A stretch of DNA of 64,000 nucleotides from Candidatus Fukatsuia endosymbiont of Tuberolachnus salignus (GTDB lineage Bacteria > Pseudomonadota > Gammaproteobacteria > Enterobacterales > Enterobacteriaceae), in the NCBI RefSeq assembly GCF_964030845.1, contig NZ_OZ034983.1, positions 372,001 through 436,000 on the forward strand, written 5' to 3'. The first letter of the stretch is position 1; each line of letters opens with the position of its first letter. The notes beneath the pieces are model-generated. The model was given only the letters and a program-made list of their open reading frames with translations, was not told the origin of the DNA and made no database searches. The translations under genes and the position numbers were made by a program. Shown here piece by piece: positions 45,821 to 54,771 of this stretch.

Positions 45821-46338
45821 GACAGAGAAAAATGCCTTGGTTGCCGCAGATATGTTAAACGATCAGGTGCTGCCATTACATGATGAGCAAGCGGTTCCCT
45901 TATTGCGTATCCTGACCGACAGAGGGTCAGAATACTCGGGGAAAAAGGAAACCCATGCGTATCAGCTTTACCTGGAGCTAGAAGATATCGAGCATACGCG
46001 GACCAAGGCATACAGCCCGCAGACTAATGGTATCTGTGAGCGGTTTCATAAGACGATGAAAAATGAAGGCTATGACGTGATGTTTCGGCGTAAAATTTAT
46101 TCATCATTGGAAGACATTCAGCAAGACATCGATAAATGGCTCGCATTCTACAACAGAGAGCGACCTCATTCAGGCTGGTATTGTTATGGCAAAACCCCCT
46201 GGGAAACTTGGATTGCATCAAAAGAGTTAGTAAAAGAAAAACAACTCGATAATTTATTTGAACCATCGCACACTCAGACTACTCTGACAAATTCGATCGC
46301 TTAGCTTGTGTCTGTCAGGTTAAGTTTGAGCTACTACA

Positions 46339-46377
46339 TTTTAACATAAAGACAAACATCCCTAATGCCATCATCAT
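46339..46377 (-). pseudogene. U: 13-codon stub of P2 tail gene U
   Basis: Minus-strand codons read MMMALGMFVFMLK, matching the start of P2 gpU (MMMVLGLYVFMLR). Immediately after, the sequence becomes the IS481-type terminus TGTAGTAGCTC. So the transposon inserted at codon 14 of U. The rest of U and gene D are not found on the far side. Confidence 0.8.
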
Positions 46378-46389
46378 GTTGCTGTTTCC

Positions 46390-49161
46390 TTAATCATTAT
46401 CCTGGTAGAGGCTGTTGACTTGTGCTCTGGCTCGGCGCTCTCGGGCATCTAGCTGACGGGTGACTTCCCGCGCGATATCCTGTGGGCTGTGGTTGGGCTG
46501 GGTGATGATCTGGATCGGGGCATGAATCGATACCGGTGTGGTTTGATGGTAAGTGGCATCAGTAACCGAGTGGGTGCGATACTGTGTCGCCGGTAAGCTT
46601 TGGGGGTGTAGCGGTGCTGCGGTGGCCTGATAGCCGGTTAACATCATGCTAGCTGTTGCCGCCAACGCAGCGGTTTTTTTACGGCTGGTGATGTGCGCAG
46701 AACCGGAGACGATTTCTGCCCCTTTCTCACCGACAATACCCCATTTTCCCCGTGGAATATGACCCCCTGTGTCGTATTGTCCTGTGTAGCTCCCTTTATA
46801 CGATTGGTAAAGCGGGGCGGTGTAATGAGGGCGAGGCCGTACGGGTTGTGTGGCCGCTATCTGGGGTAATTTTGTGGATTTGGCTTCAATCACGCCCAAT
46901 TTTTCCAGTAACCATGACACACCTTCCCTTAACCGTTTGAGCGGCGTCAGAGCGAGCGTGATACCTGCGGCTAAAGCGTCGCCAAATTTTTCCCCCTTGG
47001 CAGCCGCCGTATCCAATGCTTGCGCACTGGCGGTGATTGGACTGAGCAGCTCGCTCAACCCGCCAAACAGCGCCCTGATTTTTTCTGTCAGCCAGTCAAA
47101 TAGCGGTTGTAATGGAGCAAACGCCTCTTTAATCGGCGCGACGGCTTGCCTAAATCCTTCGACCCGTCCACGTAAGAATGCCGTCATCGGCTGCCAGTAA
47201 CGGGTTAAGGTGAGTGCCGTGCCCGCTATCGCTGCTATAACGAGTCCCATCGGACTCAGTAACCCTATTAGCGCAGCAGAGAGTAGACGTAGACCGGTTT
47301 GCAGTAATGGCAACGAGGAACGCGCCAGCCAGGCAACCCGCTGGCCTGTTTTGTGTAATCCATGAGATAACACGGGTAACAGTCGTATCCCCAGTACGGA
47401 AAAGGTTAATTTTAACACTGCCAGCGGGGCTAACAAGGCTGCCACCGATAAGGCCAGCGTCGCAACACCGACGGTGAACACGGCCAGCACAGTGGCGATT
47501 TTCATGAGGGTGGCGGCCAGTTTCGGATTGGCTTCTACCCAATCGCGTATTTTGCGGGTGACGGCTTTCATTTTCGCTATGATGCCCAGCAGTGGACTGC
47601 GCAGGGTTTCGCCCAGACTGCTGAAGGTGTTATGTGCGCTGGTTTTGAGCAGCAGCCATTGTGCAGAGAGTGAGTCTTTGTCAATCTCCGATTCCCGTTG
47701 CATGGAACCGGTCGCTTTTTGACTGCGGGTGAGGGCGAGCTGGCGGCTGAATTCTTCAATATTGAGCCCCAGTTTGGTGGCATCATCGCCAAACTGTTTA
47801 CCAAAAATCTGCGTCATATTAACTAATTGCTGGTCTTTGGGCAGTGTTGTGATTTTAGCCAACACTGTTTGCAAGGTACCCACCGCATCATAAGCAATAC
47901 CCCGTTGCAGCGCCTTCCCGTCGAGGCCCAGGCGGTCAATCGCCTCTTGAAAGTCTTTGGCTTTGATGGTGGCTATCCCTAGTTCACGCACCATCGCTTT
48001 GCTGGCGCTGGCGGCAATTTCGGGGGTGGCACCCAGCGACAAGAAAGCGGAACCCAAGGCAGCGGCTTGCCTGAAATCCATTTTATCGGCCACATCGCCC
48101 ATCCGTTTGAGCACATCGATGATGTCTGCCCCTTTAGATTGGGTGTTATCATCCAAAAAATTGAGGGTATCGCCCAAGGCTTCAATGTTTTTGATCGGAA
48201 TTTTATACAATCCGGCGATTTTTCCCAGGTCTTCTGCCAGTTCACCGGCCGGTAATTCAAACGCTTTGGCGGCTGTGCAGGCAAAATTGAGCAGGTTATC
48301 TTTTTGCTCTTGCCATGAGGCGCTACCCTGCGTGACGCCCATGCGGGCACCCCCTTCCACCAACGCGGCAAAATCAACGGCACCCTGTTCCATCGGTTGC
48401 TGTTCTGCTGTGTCTTTGATGGCCTTTTGCAGCTCATGGAACCGTAAAGTACGCTGGCCGTTGTCGTCACGTAAGCCACTGACCTGTTTGGCAACCCCTT
48501 TCATCGCATCTTCAATATCACGGTAGCGTTTTACCGTAGCCAGCACCGGCAGGCCCATCGCGATGCCGGCTCCCGTTGCCGCCACGCCCGCGCCTACCAG
48601 TCGATGACGGGTGTCACGCAGCCTATTGTAACGGGCTTTGGCGGCTGTCAGCCGTTGTTGCTGGTCTGCCGCCTGTTTGAGTCGGCGTGTCTGTTGTTGT
48701 AAACGTTGCGTGTAACGGTCCGTTTCTCTGCTGATACGCGCTGTCGCCCCGGCACTGTCTTTTGCGGATATCCCCATGCGGTGGAGTTCAGCCCGTAATT
48801 GCTGTAACTGTTGGGTTTCACTGCGTTGCTTCTGTTCTAGCTGACTGACGGCTTTCCATTGTGCGTCTAAGGCTTTGGTCTGTTTTTTCGTCGGCGAGGT
48901 TAACCCTGACATGTCCCGCGTCATCAGCTGGGCGTTGAGACGGGCGCTGCCTAATTCAGTGGACACTTTTTTCAGCGAGCCTTGCAGCGCATGAAAGGCG
49001 GTGAGTTTGCTTCCTGCCGCATTTAACCGCCCCAGGGCATCGCGCGAGGATTTCACCGCTGCGGCCAGCTTGTGATGACTGGCCTGCATCGTTTTGAGCG
49101 GGCGGGTTACTTTGTCTACCGCACTCATCACCACCTGTAATCTGAGGTTTTTGTCACTCAT
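46390..49161 (-). CDS. T: P2 gpT-like tail tape measure protein
   Basis: Determines tail length and is threaded inside the tail tube. The 923-aa protein (P2 gpT about 815) starts MSDKNLRLQVVMSAVDKVTRPLKTMQ. Residues up to about 220 are Gln/Lys-rich and coiled-coil-like. Hydrophobic segments lie in the middle (LATVLAVFTVGVATLALSVAALLAPLAVL-type stretch and LLSAALIGLLSPMGLVIAAIAGTALTL). The C-terminal part has GIVGEKGAEIVSGSAHITSRKKT. The start ATG overlaps the E' stop (ATGAGTGA), which fixes it 11 codons inside the open frame. Intact. Confidence 0.9.
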   Translation of the reverse strand: MSDKNLRLQVVMSAVDKVTRPLKTMQASHHKLAAAVKSSRDALGRLNAAGSKLTAFHALQGSLKKVSTELGSARLNAQLMTRDMSGLTSPTKKQTKALDAQWKAVSQLEQKQRSETQQLQQLRAELHRMGISAKDSAGATARISRETDRYTQRLQQQTRRLKQAADQQQRLTAAKARYNRLRDTRHRLVGAGVAATGAGIAMGLPVLATVKRYRDIEDAMKGVAKQVSGLRDDNGQRTLRFHELQKAIKDTAEQQPMEQGAVDFAALVEGGARMGVTQGSASWQEQKDNLLNFACTAAKAFELPAGELAEDLGKIAGLYKIPIKNIEALGDTLNFLDDNTQSKGADIIDVLKRMGDVADKMDFRQAAALGSAFLSLGATPEIAASASKAMVRELGIATIKAKDFQEAIDRLGLDGKALQRGIAYDAVGTLQTVLAKITTLPKDQQLVNMTQIFGKQFGDDATKLGLNIEEFSRQLALTRSQKATGSMQRESEIDKDSLSAQWLLLKTSAHNTFSSLGETLRSPLLGIIAKMKAVTRKIRDWVEANPKLAATLMKIATVLAVFTVGVATLALSVAALLAPLAVLKLTFSVLGIRLLPVLSHGLHKTGQRVAWLARSSLPLLQTGLRLLSAALIGLLSPMGLVIAAIAGTALTLTRYWQPMTAFLRGRVEGFRQAVAPIKEAFAPLQPLFDWLTEKIRALFGGLSELLSPITASAQALDTAAAKGEKFGDALAAGITLALTPLKRLREGVSWLLEKLGVIEAKSTKLPQIAATQPVRPRPHYTAPLYQSYKGSYTGQYDTGGHIPRGKWGIVGEKGAEIVSGSAHITSRKKTAALAATASMMLTGYQATAAPLHPQSLPATQYRTHSVTDATYHQTTPVSIHAPIQIITQPNHSPQDIAREVTRQLDARERRARAQVNSLYQDND

Positions 49162-49638
49162 CTTTTGCACCACTGCGAATAATGGCTTTCTCACGCCAAT
49201 CGAATAATTCGGTTAATGTCATGCTACCCATGACGGACGGCGGCCAGTGAAAAAGCATCGCAATGTCGGCCATTAAATCTTCTACCGTTAATCGGGCGGG
49301 AAACTGGATTTCACCGACTTCGGTAACAAAAAATAAATCAGTTCAACACTGAGGCGATACAAATCCCCCGGGTCGAGTGCCATGATGTCACTGTGTGTGA
49401 GTGACGGTGTGGTTACTCGTGGTAAGACGATCATCAGTGCATCGACATCGGTTTCAAGTAACGCCTGAATTTTTGCCCCGCGTAAGGCACCTGCCAAGGG
49501 TTTACGCACCGTGATGTCATTGAGTGTGCTCTCCCCTCTGACCAGCGGGGTATCCAGTGTCACGGTGGCTGCGGTTTTATTTTCTTCCGATGTGGTGATA
49601 ATAACATCGTTGTTTTGTGTTGCCGTGGGTTTGCTCAT
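49154..49638 (-). CDS. P2 E+E' tail chaperone, made by -1 frameshift
   Basis: Extended form of gpE. Shifting -1 at 49327-49333 leads into a frame reading VTEVGEIQFPARLTVEDLMADIAMLFHWPPSVMGSMTLTELFDWREKAIIRSGAKDE, which ends at 49154, overlapping the start of T. The DLMADIAM and FHWPPS segments match P2 E'. The E/E+E' ratio sets assembly of the tape measure complex in P2-type phages. E' has no independent start. Confidence 0.85.
49288..49638 (-). CDS. E: P2 gpE-like tail protein (0-frame)
   Basis: A 116-aa tail assembly chaperone of the P2 E family. The characteristic segment is VRKPLAGALRGAKIQALLETDVDALMIVLPRVTTPSLTHSDIMALDPGDLYRLSVELIYFLL. It ends with SFPPD and a stop when no frameshift occurs. 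It sits between FII and T as in P2. Confidence 0.88.
   Translation of the reverse strand: MSKPTATQNNDVIITTSEENKTAATVTLDTPLVRGESTLNDITVRKPLAGALRGAKIQALLETDVDALMIVLPRVTTPSLTHSDIMALDPGDLYRLSVELIYFLLPKSVKSSFPPD
49327..49333 (-). promoter_or_regulatory. Programmed -1 frameshift site in E/E'
   Basis: Minus-strand heptamer T TTT TTG in the 0-frame codons TAT TTT TTG near the end of E, followed by the -1 frame E' coding sequence. The same slippery heptamer type is used in P2. Confidence 0.8.
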
Positions 49639-49734
49639 GTTTTGCTCCAGAAATAAACAGAAATGCGATCAGGTTCGCAGACTGCAATGTAACGCCCTTT
49701 AAGAATGTGTTTGCCGTGCGAGGCAAACCCCGAT

Positions 49735-50250
49735 TTACAGACCGATTGCCCGTCGGTGTTCTTGCAATAAATCGTTGCCATTCGAGATTTCAATCATATT
49801 GAGGGTGTCAATTTCGACAATCACCTCGTTATTTATCGTCAATTTGTAGTAGGTGTTTTTTGATGAAATCTTGGTCTGTGAGTTATCGCCCTGTTTGTAG
49901 TCACCGCTGTCAATTTCCTGATGACGCCCGCGCGTCACTATCTCGATGGATGTGATGTCACCGCTATCATCGCGTTGCAATGAACCGGCGAAGCGCAGTT
50001 GCACGCCGTCGATTTTAGCACTGCCCCATTGTCGGTAAAGCTGGGCTTCAACACCACCAATTGTCCACTCCATGTCGATTGCGCCTTCTTCCAGCCCTAA
50101 ATCAATTTTAGCGCTGCCGTTCATGCCACCACCACGGTAGTCTTCCAGTTTGCGTACCAGTTTGGGCAAGGTGATCGATTCAACAACGCCTTGATAATTA
50201 TCGCCGTCGTTAAACAGGTTGAAATATTTGAGTTTGCGTGGTAATGCCAT
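49735..50250 (-). CDS. FII: P2 gpFII-like major tail tube protein
   Basis: Forms the inner tube of the contractile tail. 171 aa (P2 FII 172) from ATG 50250: MALPRKLKYFNLFNDGDNYQGVVESITLPKLVRKLEDYRGGGM. The open frame runs 38 codons further upstream into FI, without homology. It follows FI after 13 bases. Confidence 0.93.
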   Translation of the reverse strand: MALPRKLKYFNLFNDGDNYQGVVESITLPKLVRKLEDYRGGGMNGSAKIDLGLEEGAIDMEWTIGGVEAQLYRQWGSAKIDGVQLRFAGSLQRDDSGDITSIEIVTRGRHQEIDSGDYKQGDNSQTKISSKNTYYKLTINNEVIVEIDTLNMIEISNGNDLLQEHRRAIGL

Positions 50251-50263
50251 AGTGTCCCCCCCC

Positions 50264-51433
50264 TTAAGTGCCCTGTTGTGCCAGATTGATAAGATAACGA
50301 TCAGTAATGCGTTGACGGAGCAGCAGATTTTCCAGTGGGGGCACCGGTGTGTAGTCGTAATCAATCACCAGTTTTCCGGCCTTAAGGGCGTCTTTGTCGT
50401 TGCGGGTTTCATCGAACCAGCAGCTACCGTCGATAAGATGACCCGCTGATTTCAGTGTGCGAAAGGTGGCGCTGATGCTTTCCACGATATCCTTGATTAA
50501 TGAGGGATGTATCGGTTTGTCTACTGCCCACAGGTGTGCATCCGCTAAGGTATCGGCCAGCACCTGTGCCGTGCGGGTGTAATTTTCAAACTGAAACAGC
50601 GGGTCATCAGAGCAGGTACGTGACCCCCAAAAGCGGTAGCCGTCTTTGCGGATCAGCGTGGTAACGGCATGCTGATTCAAGAGATTGGCATCGGTCGCGC
50701 TGTTTTGTAAATCCCAATAGACATCGGCAGAAATGCCGGTGACACCGTTGATACCGACGTTAGAAAGCGTTTTGTGCCAACCGGTTTGCTGGTCGATTTT
50801 TGCTCGCAGCCCGAGCGCACGCGCGGTAGCAAAGGCGGTGGTTTCCGCGTGGGTGACGCTGTCCCAGCTGAGAAAATCAGACCAAATCAGCATAGCTTCA
50901 CGTTGGCTGAAATTTTTGCGGTAATGGATGGCCTCTTCTTTGGTTTTACAGCCGTAAGCACTGAGGTAAGCGAACCCTCGCAAGCGTTGGGCAAGGGCAA
51001 CCAGTTCGCTGGCAACGGCCTGGGTGTCATGACCCGGAACGCCTAAAATACGCGGTGTCACCCCACATTGGCCTTGGGCGGCGAGCAAGGCGTTGAGGCC
51101 GGTTTTGCGCCCCTCAGGGGTGCTGCCTCCGATGATATTCGAAGTCGTTTCGGCTTCATTGTCCCCCTGTGCGACACGAACCACCACAGTGAGTGGCTGA
51201 GTTTGATCACTGATGGCCTCCAATGCTCGGGCTAAGGTGCCGGTTTCACCGGCTTTGCCACTGGCGGTGAGGACATCGGTGAGCAGGATCGGGGTATTCA
51301 GTGGGAAAGTTTTTGCATCGGCATCGTCAGCGGTACAGACCATGCCGACAATCGCGGTGCTAATAGGGGTGACGGTGCGGGTGCCTTGGTTGATTTCCTG
51401 CACACTGACACCGTGATGATAAGCTTGCGCCAT
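50264..51433 (-). CDS. FI: P2 gpFI-like tail sheath protein
   Basis: Contractile sheath subunit, 389 aa (P2 FI 396). The start MAQAYHHGVSVQEINQGTRTVTPISTAIVGMVCTA is typical. Conserved segments include RKTGLNALLAAQGQCGVTPRILGVPG, GYRFWGSRTCSDDPLFQFENYTRTAQVLADTLADAHLWAVDKPI and DYDYTPVPPLENLLLRQRITDRYL near the C-terminus. Intact. Confidence 0.94.
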   Translation of the reverse strand: MAQAYHHGVSVQEINQGTRTVTPISTAIVGMVCTADDADAKTFPLNTPILLTDVLTASGKAGETGTLARALEAISDQTQPLTVVVRVAQGDNEAETTSNIIGGSTPEGRKTGLNALLAAQGQCGVTPRILGVPGHDTQAVASELVALAQRLRGFAYLSAYGCKTKEEAIHYRKNFSQREAMLIWSDFLSWDSVTHAETTAFATARALGLRAKIDQQTGWHKTLSNVGINGVTGISADVYWDLQNSATDANLLNQHAVTTLIRKDGYRFWGSRTCSDDPLFQFENYTRTAQVLADTLADAHLWAVDKPIHPSLIKDIVESISATFRTLKSAGHLIDGSCWFDETRNDKDALKAGKLVIDYDYTPVPPLENLLLRQRITDRYLINLAQQGT

Positions 51434-51750
51434 GGGGCGGATCTCCGGTTACGATTTCCGCTAGTGTGAGGGGTTTTGCTGTGGTTTGCAGGGGAGTGAC
51501 CTTGTGTGAGGGAGGGAACAATCTTTTATGGAACTACCCAAGTATCACGCAGCTGTATTCATAGCAGGCGCCATGTAACGTAATCGCTTTCTTTAATAAA
51601 TAGTATTTAATATTAATATGTTATCGTTAAATTTCATAATCAACTTATATGGCGACTACTATATGAAACGACAGTAGAATGCTACAGGGATATCCTTTTG
51701 AATTGAATAGAGCTAAGATCACCGTTCTTTCTTCTATAAAAATACTTTAC
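51434..51750. other. Junction between phage FI and the gtr cassette
   Basis: The first about 90 bases are phage-like; from about 51530 the DNA becomes strongly AT-rich up to gtrA. Presumably holds the gtr promoter. I looked for paired GATC sites (Dam/OxyR phase switch of P22-type gtr operons) and saw only isolated ones. Confidence 0.5.
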
Positions 51751-52113
51751 ATGTTGAAATTATTCACCCGCTACGGATTAGTTGGCATAGTTAACACTAT
51801 ACTCCATTAGCTTATTTTCTTTTTTCTTCATTTTGTAGCACACATCGAACAAGCATTAAGTAACCTTGGCGCGTTCTGTTCGGCGGTAACTTTTTCCTTC
51901 TTTGCTAACGCGCGTTATACATTCAACGCTGAAGCTACAATTACCCGTTACATGATTTACATAGCCTCTATGGGTACCATGAGTATCGCTGTAGGTACTA
52001 CTGCAGACAAACTAAACCTACCCCCTCTATTCACCCTCATCAGCTTTTCTGTTGTTAGTTTAATTTGTGGATTTTTCTATTCTAAATTCATTGTTTTTAG
52101 GAGTAAAAAATGA
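51751..52113 (+). pseudogene. gtrA: gtrA (bactoprenol-linked glucose flippase) with an amber codon
   Basis: A 120-codon frame reads MLKLFTRYGLVGIVNTILH, stop, LIFFFLHFVAHIEQALSNLGAF and so on to FYSKFIVFRSKK. It matches GtrA of P22-type phages, where the stop position is the Trp of the IHW motif; TAG at 51808-51810 is one base from TGG. Everything else is in frame, including four predicted membrane helices, and the stop codon overlaps the gtrB start as in intact cassettes. GtrA flips undecaprenyl-phosphate-glucose across the inner membrane. Only suppression of the amber or re-initiation would give product. Confidence 0.85.
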
Positions 52114-53045
52114 AGATATCTTTGGTGGTTCCTGTCTTCAATGAAGAAGATACAATCCCACTGTTCTATCAGGCAGTACGTAATTTTAAGCCTTTGGCTC
52201 AATATGAAATTGAAATTATATTTATTAATGACGGTAGCCAGGATAAAACTTCCTACGTTGCTGGTATGTTATTAGTCACTGATCCACTCGTCACTCTCGT
52301 TAACTTCTCACGAAATTTTGGTAAGGAAGCCGCTCTTTTTGCAGGGCTTGAATATGCAACCGGGGATGCAGTTATCCCTATTGATGTTGACTTACAAGAT
52401 CCCCTTGATGTTATCCCTATGCTGATTAAAAAATGGGAGAGCGGTGCTGATGTTGTGTTGGCTAAGAGAACCGAACGCCACACAGATGGCTATTTCAAAC
52501 GTCGTAGTGCTGAAATGTTTTATAAATTACACAACAAAATATCTCACCCAAAAATAGAAGAGAACGTAGGCGATTTTCGTTTAATGTCTCGTAAAGTAGT
52601 TAAAGAAATTACACGTCTCCCAGAACGGAATCTATTCATGAAAGGCATATTGAGTTGGGTTGGTTTCAGAACGGAAATTGTAGAGTATAGCCGAGCGGAA
52701 CGTATTGCTGGTGTAAGTAAGTTTAATGGTTGGAAACTATGGAACCTTGCTTTAGAAGGGATCACTTCATTCTCAACTTTCCCACTGCGTATTTGGACAT
52801 ACCTAGGATTCTGGGTATCTGGATTTGCTTTTATTTATTCAGTATGGATGGTGCTTGATAAGATCATATGGGGAAATCCAGTGCCTGGATATCCTTCTCT
52901 TATGACAGCCATTCTTTTCCTCGGTGGTATTCAACTCATTGGTATCGGGATGCTTGGTGAGTATATTGGTAGAATTTACCTAGAAAGTAAAAATAGACCA
53001 CGTTATATAATAGAAAGCATTGAAAAAGGTGAAGAAGTAAAATGA
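52110..53045 (+). CDS. gtrB: Bactoprenol glucosyltransferase GtrB
   Basis: Transfers glucose from UDP-glucose to undecaprenyl phosphate on the cytoplasmic face. GT2 fold: MKISLVVPVFNEEDTIPLFY at the start, FINDGSQDKT, then the DXD-like IDVDLQDPLDVIP. Two C-terminal helices (about 229-252 and 263-290) anchor it. Length 311 aa (P22 GtrB about 310). It overlaps gtrA and gtrC by 4 bases each. Plus strand, against the phage late operon. Confidence 0.94.
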   Translation: MKISLVVPVFNEEDTIPLFYQAVRNFKPLAQYEIEIIFINDGSQDKTSYVAGMLLVTDPLVTLVNFSRNFGKEAALFAGLEYATGDAVIPIDVDLQDPLDVIPMLIKKWESGADVVLAKRTERHTDGYFKRRSAEMFYKLHNKISHPKIEENVGDFRLMSRKVVKEITRLPERNLFMKGILSWVGFRTEIVEYSRAERIAGVSKFNGWKLWNLALEGITSFSTFPLRIWTYLGFWVSGFAFIYSVWMVLDKIIWGNPVPGYPSLMTAILFLGGIQLIGIGMLGEYIGRIYLESKNRPRYIIESIEKGEEVK

Positions 53046-54463
53046 AGGATAGTAAAAATATTATTTTTTATACAGTGCTCACATTGACATACATATTTCC
53101 ATTAATTATATCAAATGTATATTACATTGATGACATGAGCAGAGCTATGCGCGGGTATGGTTGGGATGGTGATGGGAGAATTCTAGCAACTTCACTGATG
53201 GAAATCATTTCTCTTGGCACTGATATAACCAATTTATTTCCTTATACCAATATTCTAGCGGCACTTATATTTACAGCTTCAGGGTATCTAACTTGCAAAA
53301 TATCAGGAATAGAAAACCACGCAAAAATAAAAATATGTTCTTTAATTCTTTTGGTTAGCCCATTTATCTTGGAGAACCTGTCATATCGTTATGATTCCCT
53401 ACCCATGTCAATATCAGTAATAGCCTGTATTTTTCCGTTTTTATTTAGTAAAAATATATATTTATTTATATCCTTGTCAGTAATAGGACTGTTAATTTCA
53501 ATACTAACATATCAGGCTTCTATTATAATCTACCCTATGCTATGTATCATTAGATCAATGCGGGATTCTATCGATAATAAATTCTCAGAAGTTATTAGAA
53601 ATATATTTTTATCAATAACAAGTTTTTTTATTTTTATTTTGGCATTTAAAATAATTGAGACATTATTTTCAATAGAATTTGGAAACAGAAATACTTTAGT
53701 TTTTTCTACAGAGTACCCGTTTGAATTAATAAAAAATAATATAATAAAAGCAATCAATACCCTGTCGATATTAAACAATGGAATATTAAAATTCCATATA
53801 TATGGATTATTTTTATTAACATCTTTGTCTGTTATTTTCTTTTCCTGTTCACAGGCAAAAATTAAAAATAAAATAATGTCAATATTATTACTATTGACAC
53901 TACCAGTTACAAGCATATTAATTCCCGTACTTCTTGCTTCTACATGGTGGACAGCAAGGGTGTTTATTGGCATCCCATTTGTTATATATGGATTTTTAAT
54001 TTTCATTTCGAGACTATCAGAAAAAACATGCACATATATCGGTGTTTTTATTTTCATTACAGCATTACCCATAATGTCTACTTACTCGAATGCTTTGTTA
54101 TCACAGAATAAGTACGAATTAAATATGGCAAGTGCTATTTTTAGTAGACTTGAAATTAAAAATCAAAAGATAACTGTTGACGGGAGTTCACCTCAATCAC
54201 CTGAGGCATTGCTTGCTAAAAAAAATTTTCCATTTCTTGGTAAAATAATACATGTTTATATGTCAAACGGATGGAATTGGGGAGGTCGGTTATTAGAACT
54301 CAATGGTATAATACCCCTAGGACATTATGTAGTAGGTGAGGAAAGAGAAATGATCGTTAATAAAAAATGTCTGATCCCTATCACCCATAGTAATAACTAT
54401 TACATCATTAGAAGTGATTTAAAAAATGTCCTCATAGATTTCAACAAACAACAATGTAATTAA
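53042..54463 (+). CDS. Serotype-specific glucosyltransferase (GtrC-type, Glucos_trans_II)
   Basis: A 473-aa polytopic protein with about ten hydrophobic segments, third in a gtrAB-gtr(type) cassette. The N-terminus YYIDDMSRAMRGYGWDGDGRILATSLMEII is the conserved, functionally important loop of phage glucosyltransferases (acidic DD and DGDGR), followed by NLFPYTNILAALIF. It should attach glucose from bactoprenol to O-antigen in the periplasm; the linkage cannot be predicted. Codon use is far more AT-rich than the flanking phage genes, as is usual for gtr type genes gained by transfer. Confidence 0.85.
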   Translation: MKDSKNIIFYTVLTLTYIFPLIISNVYYIDDMSRAMRGYGWDGDGRILATSLMEIISLGTDITNLFPYTNILAALIFTASGYLTCKISGIENHAKIKICSLILLVSPFILENLSYRYDSLPMSISVIACIFPFLFSKNIYLFISLSVIGLLISILTYQASIIIYPMLCIIRSMRDSIDNKFSEVIRNIFLSITSFFIFILAFKIIETLFSIEFGNRNTLVFSTEYPFELIKNNIIKAINTLSILNNGILKFHIYGLFLLTSLSVIFFSCSQAKIKNKIMSILLLLTLPVTSILIPVLLASTWWTARVFIGIPFVIYGFLIFISRLSEKTCTYIGVFIFITALPIMSTYSNALLSQNKYELNMASAIFSRLEIKNQKITVDGSSPQSPEALLAKKNFPFLGKIIHVYMSNGWNWGGRLLELNGIIPLGHYVVGEEREMIVNKKCLIPITHSNNYYIIRSDLKNVLIDFNKQQCN

Positions 54464-54639
54464 ATGAACCATTCCACTCAGCAGGCTGGAGTAACGTAAC
54501 GAATTCAAGCGACTCCAGTGTGTAAATCGGTAGTCACTTAGGATTTTTATTTTTTTGCTCTAGATAGTAGATAAAGTACTCACACATGCTGCCCATCATA
54601 TAGCAGGGGCGATATAGCATGGTGGCATTTAGTGAATAT

Positions 54640-54657
54640 CCCCCGGCAAAGCCGGGA
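54640..54657. terminator. Hairpin between the convergent gtr cassette and tail-fibre genes
   Basis: CCCCGGC, loop AAA, GCCGGG forms a GC-rich stem-loop in the otherwise AT-rich 308-base spacer 54464-54771. It has only a short T-rich stretch after it, so a terminator role is inferred mainly from the convergent arrangement. The rest of the spacer has no gene. Confidence 0.5.
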
Positions 54658-54771
54658 GATTACCTGATTTTATTTATAAAAACTATTTTATACCAATGTA
54701 TTAATGTGAATTACTACAATCAATTTATATCGCTTCTACTATAATTATGATTAATAATAATTAAGTGAAAA

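Larger units (their letters stand above)
44444..46304 (+). pseudogene. IS481-type transposase, 5'-truncated and split by IS630 copy 3
   Basis: Two parts flank IS630 copy 3: 44444-44722 and 45821-46304. The first carries YLGSQDTYYVGHIKGVGKIYQQTFVDTYSRVAFAKV (first catalytic D). The second carries LLRILTDRGSEYSG (second D), SPQTNGICERFHKTM (E) and HSGWYCYGKTPWETW. About 150 N-terminal residues with the helix-turn-helix are missing. The element end is recognisable at about 46338 (complement of TGTAGTAGCTCAAACTTAAC), directly abutting phage gene U. Rejoining across the IS630 gives GTC TAG ACA, a stop where relatives have Tyr, so the frame may have been dead before the insertion or altered at the junction. 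Confidence 0.85.

Noticed and set aside
47979..48494. Long alternative frames (171 and 189 aa) inside the tape measure gene
   Set aside because: They overlap a conserved 923-aa phage gene, and the GC-rich sequence gives long shadows in other frames.
51434..51750. Dam/OxyR phase-variation switch upstream of gtrA
   Set aside because: P22-type gtr operons have paired GATC sites within OxyR sites; only isolated GATC sites occur here.
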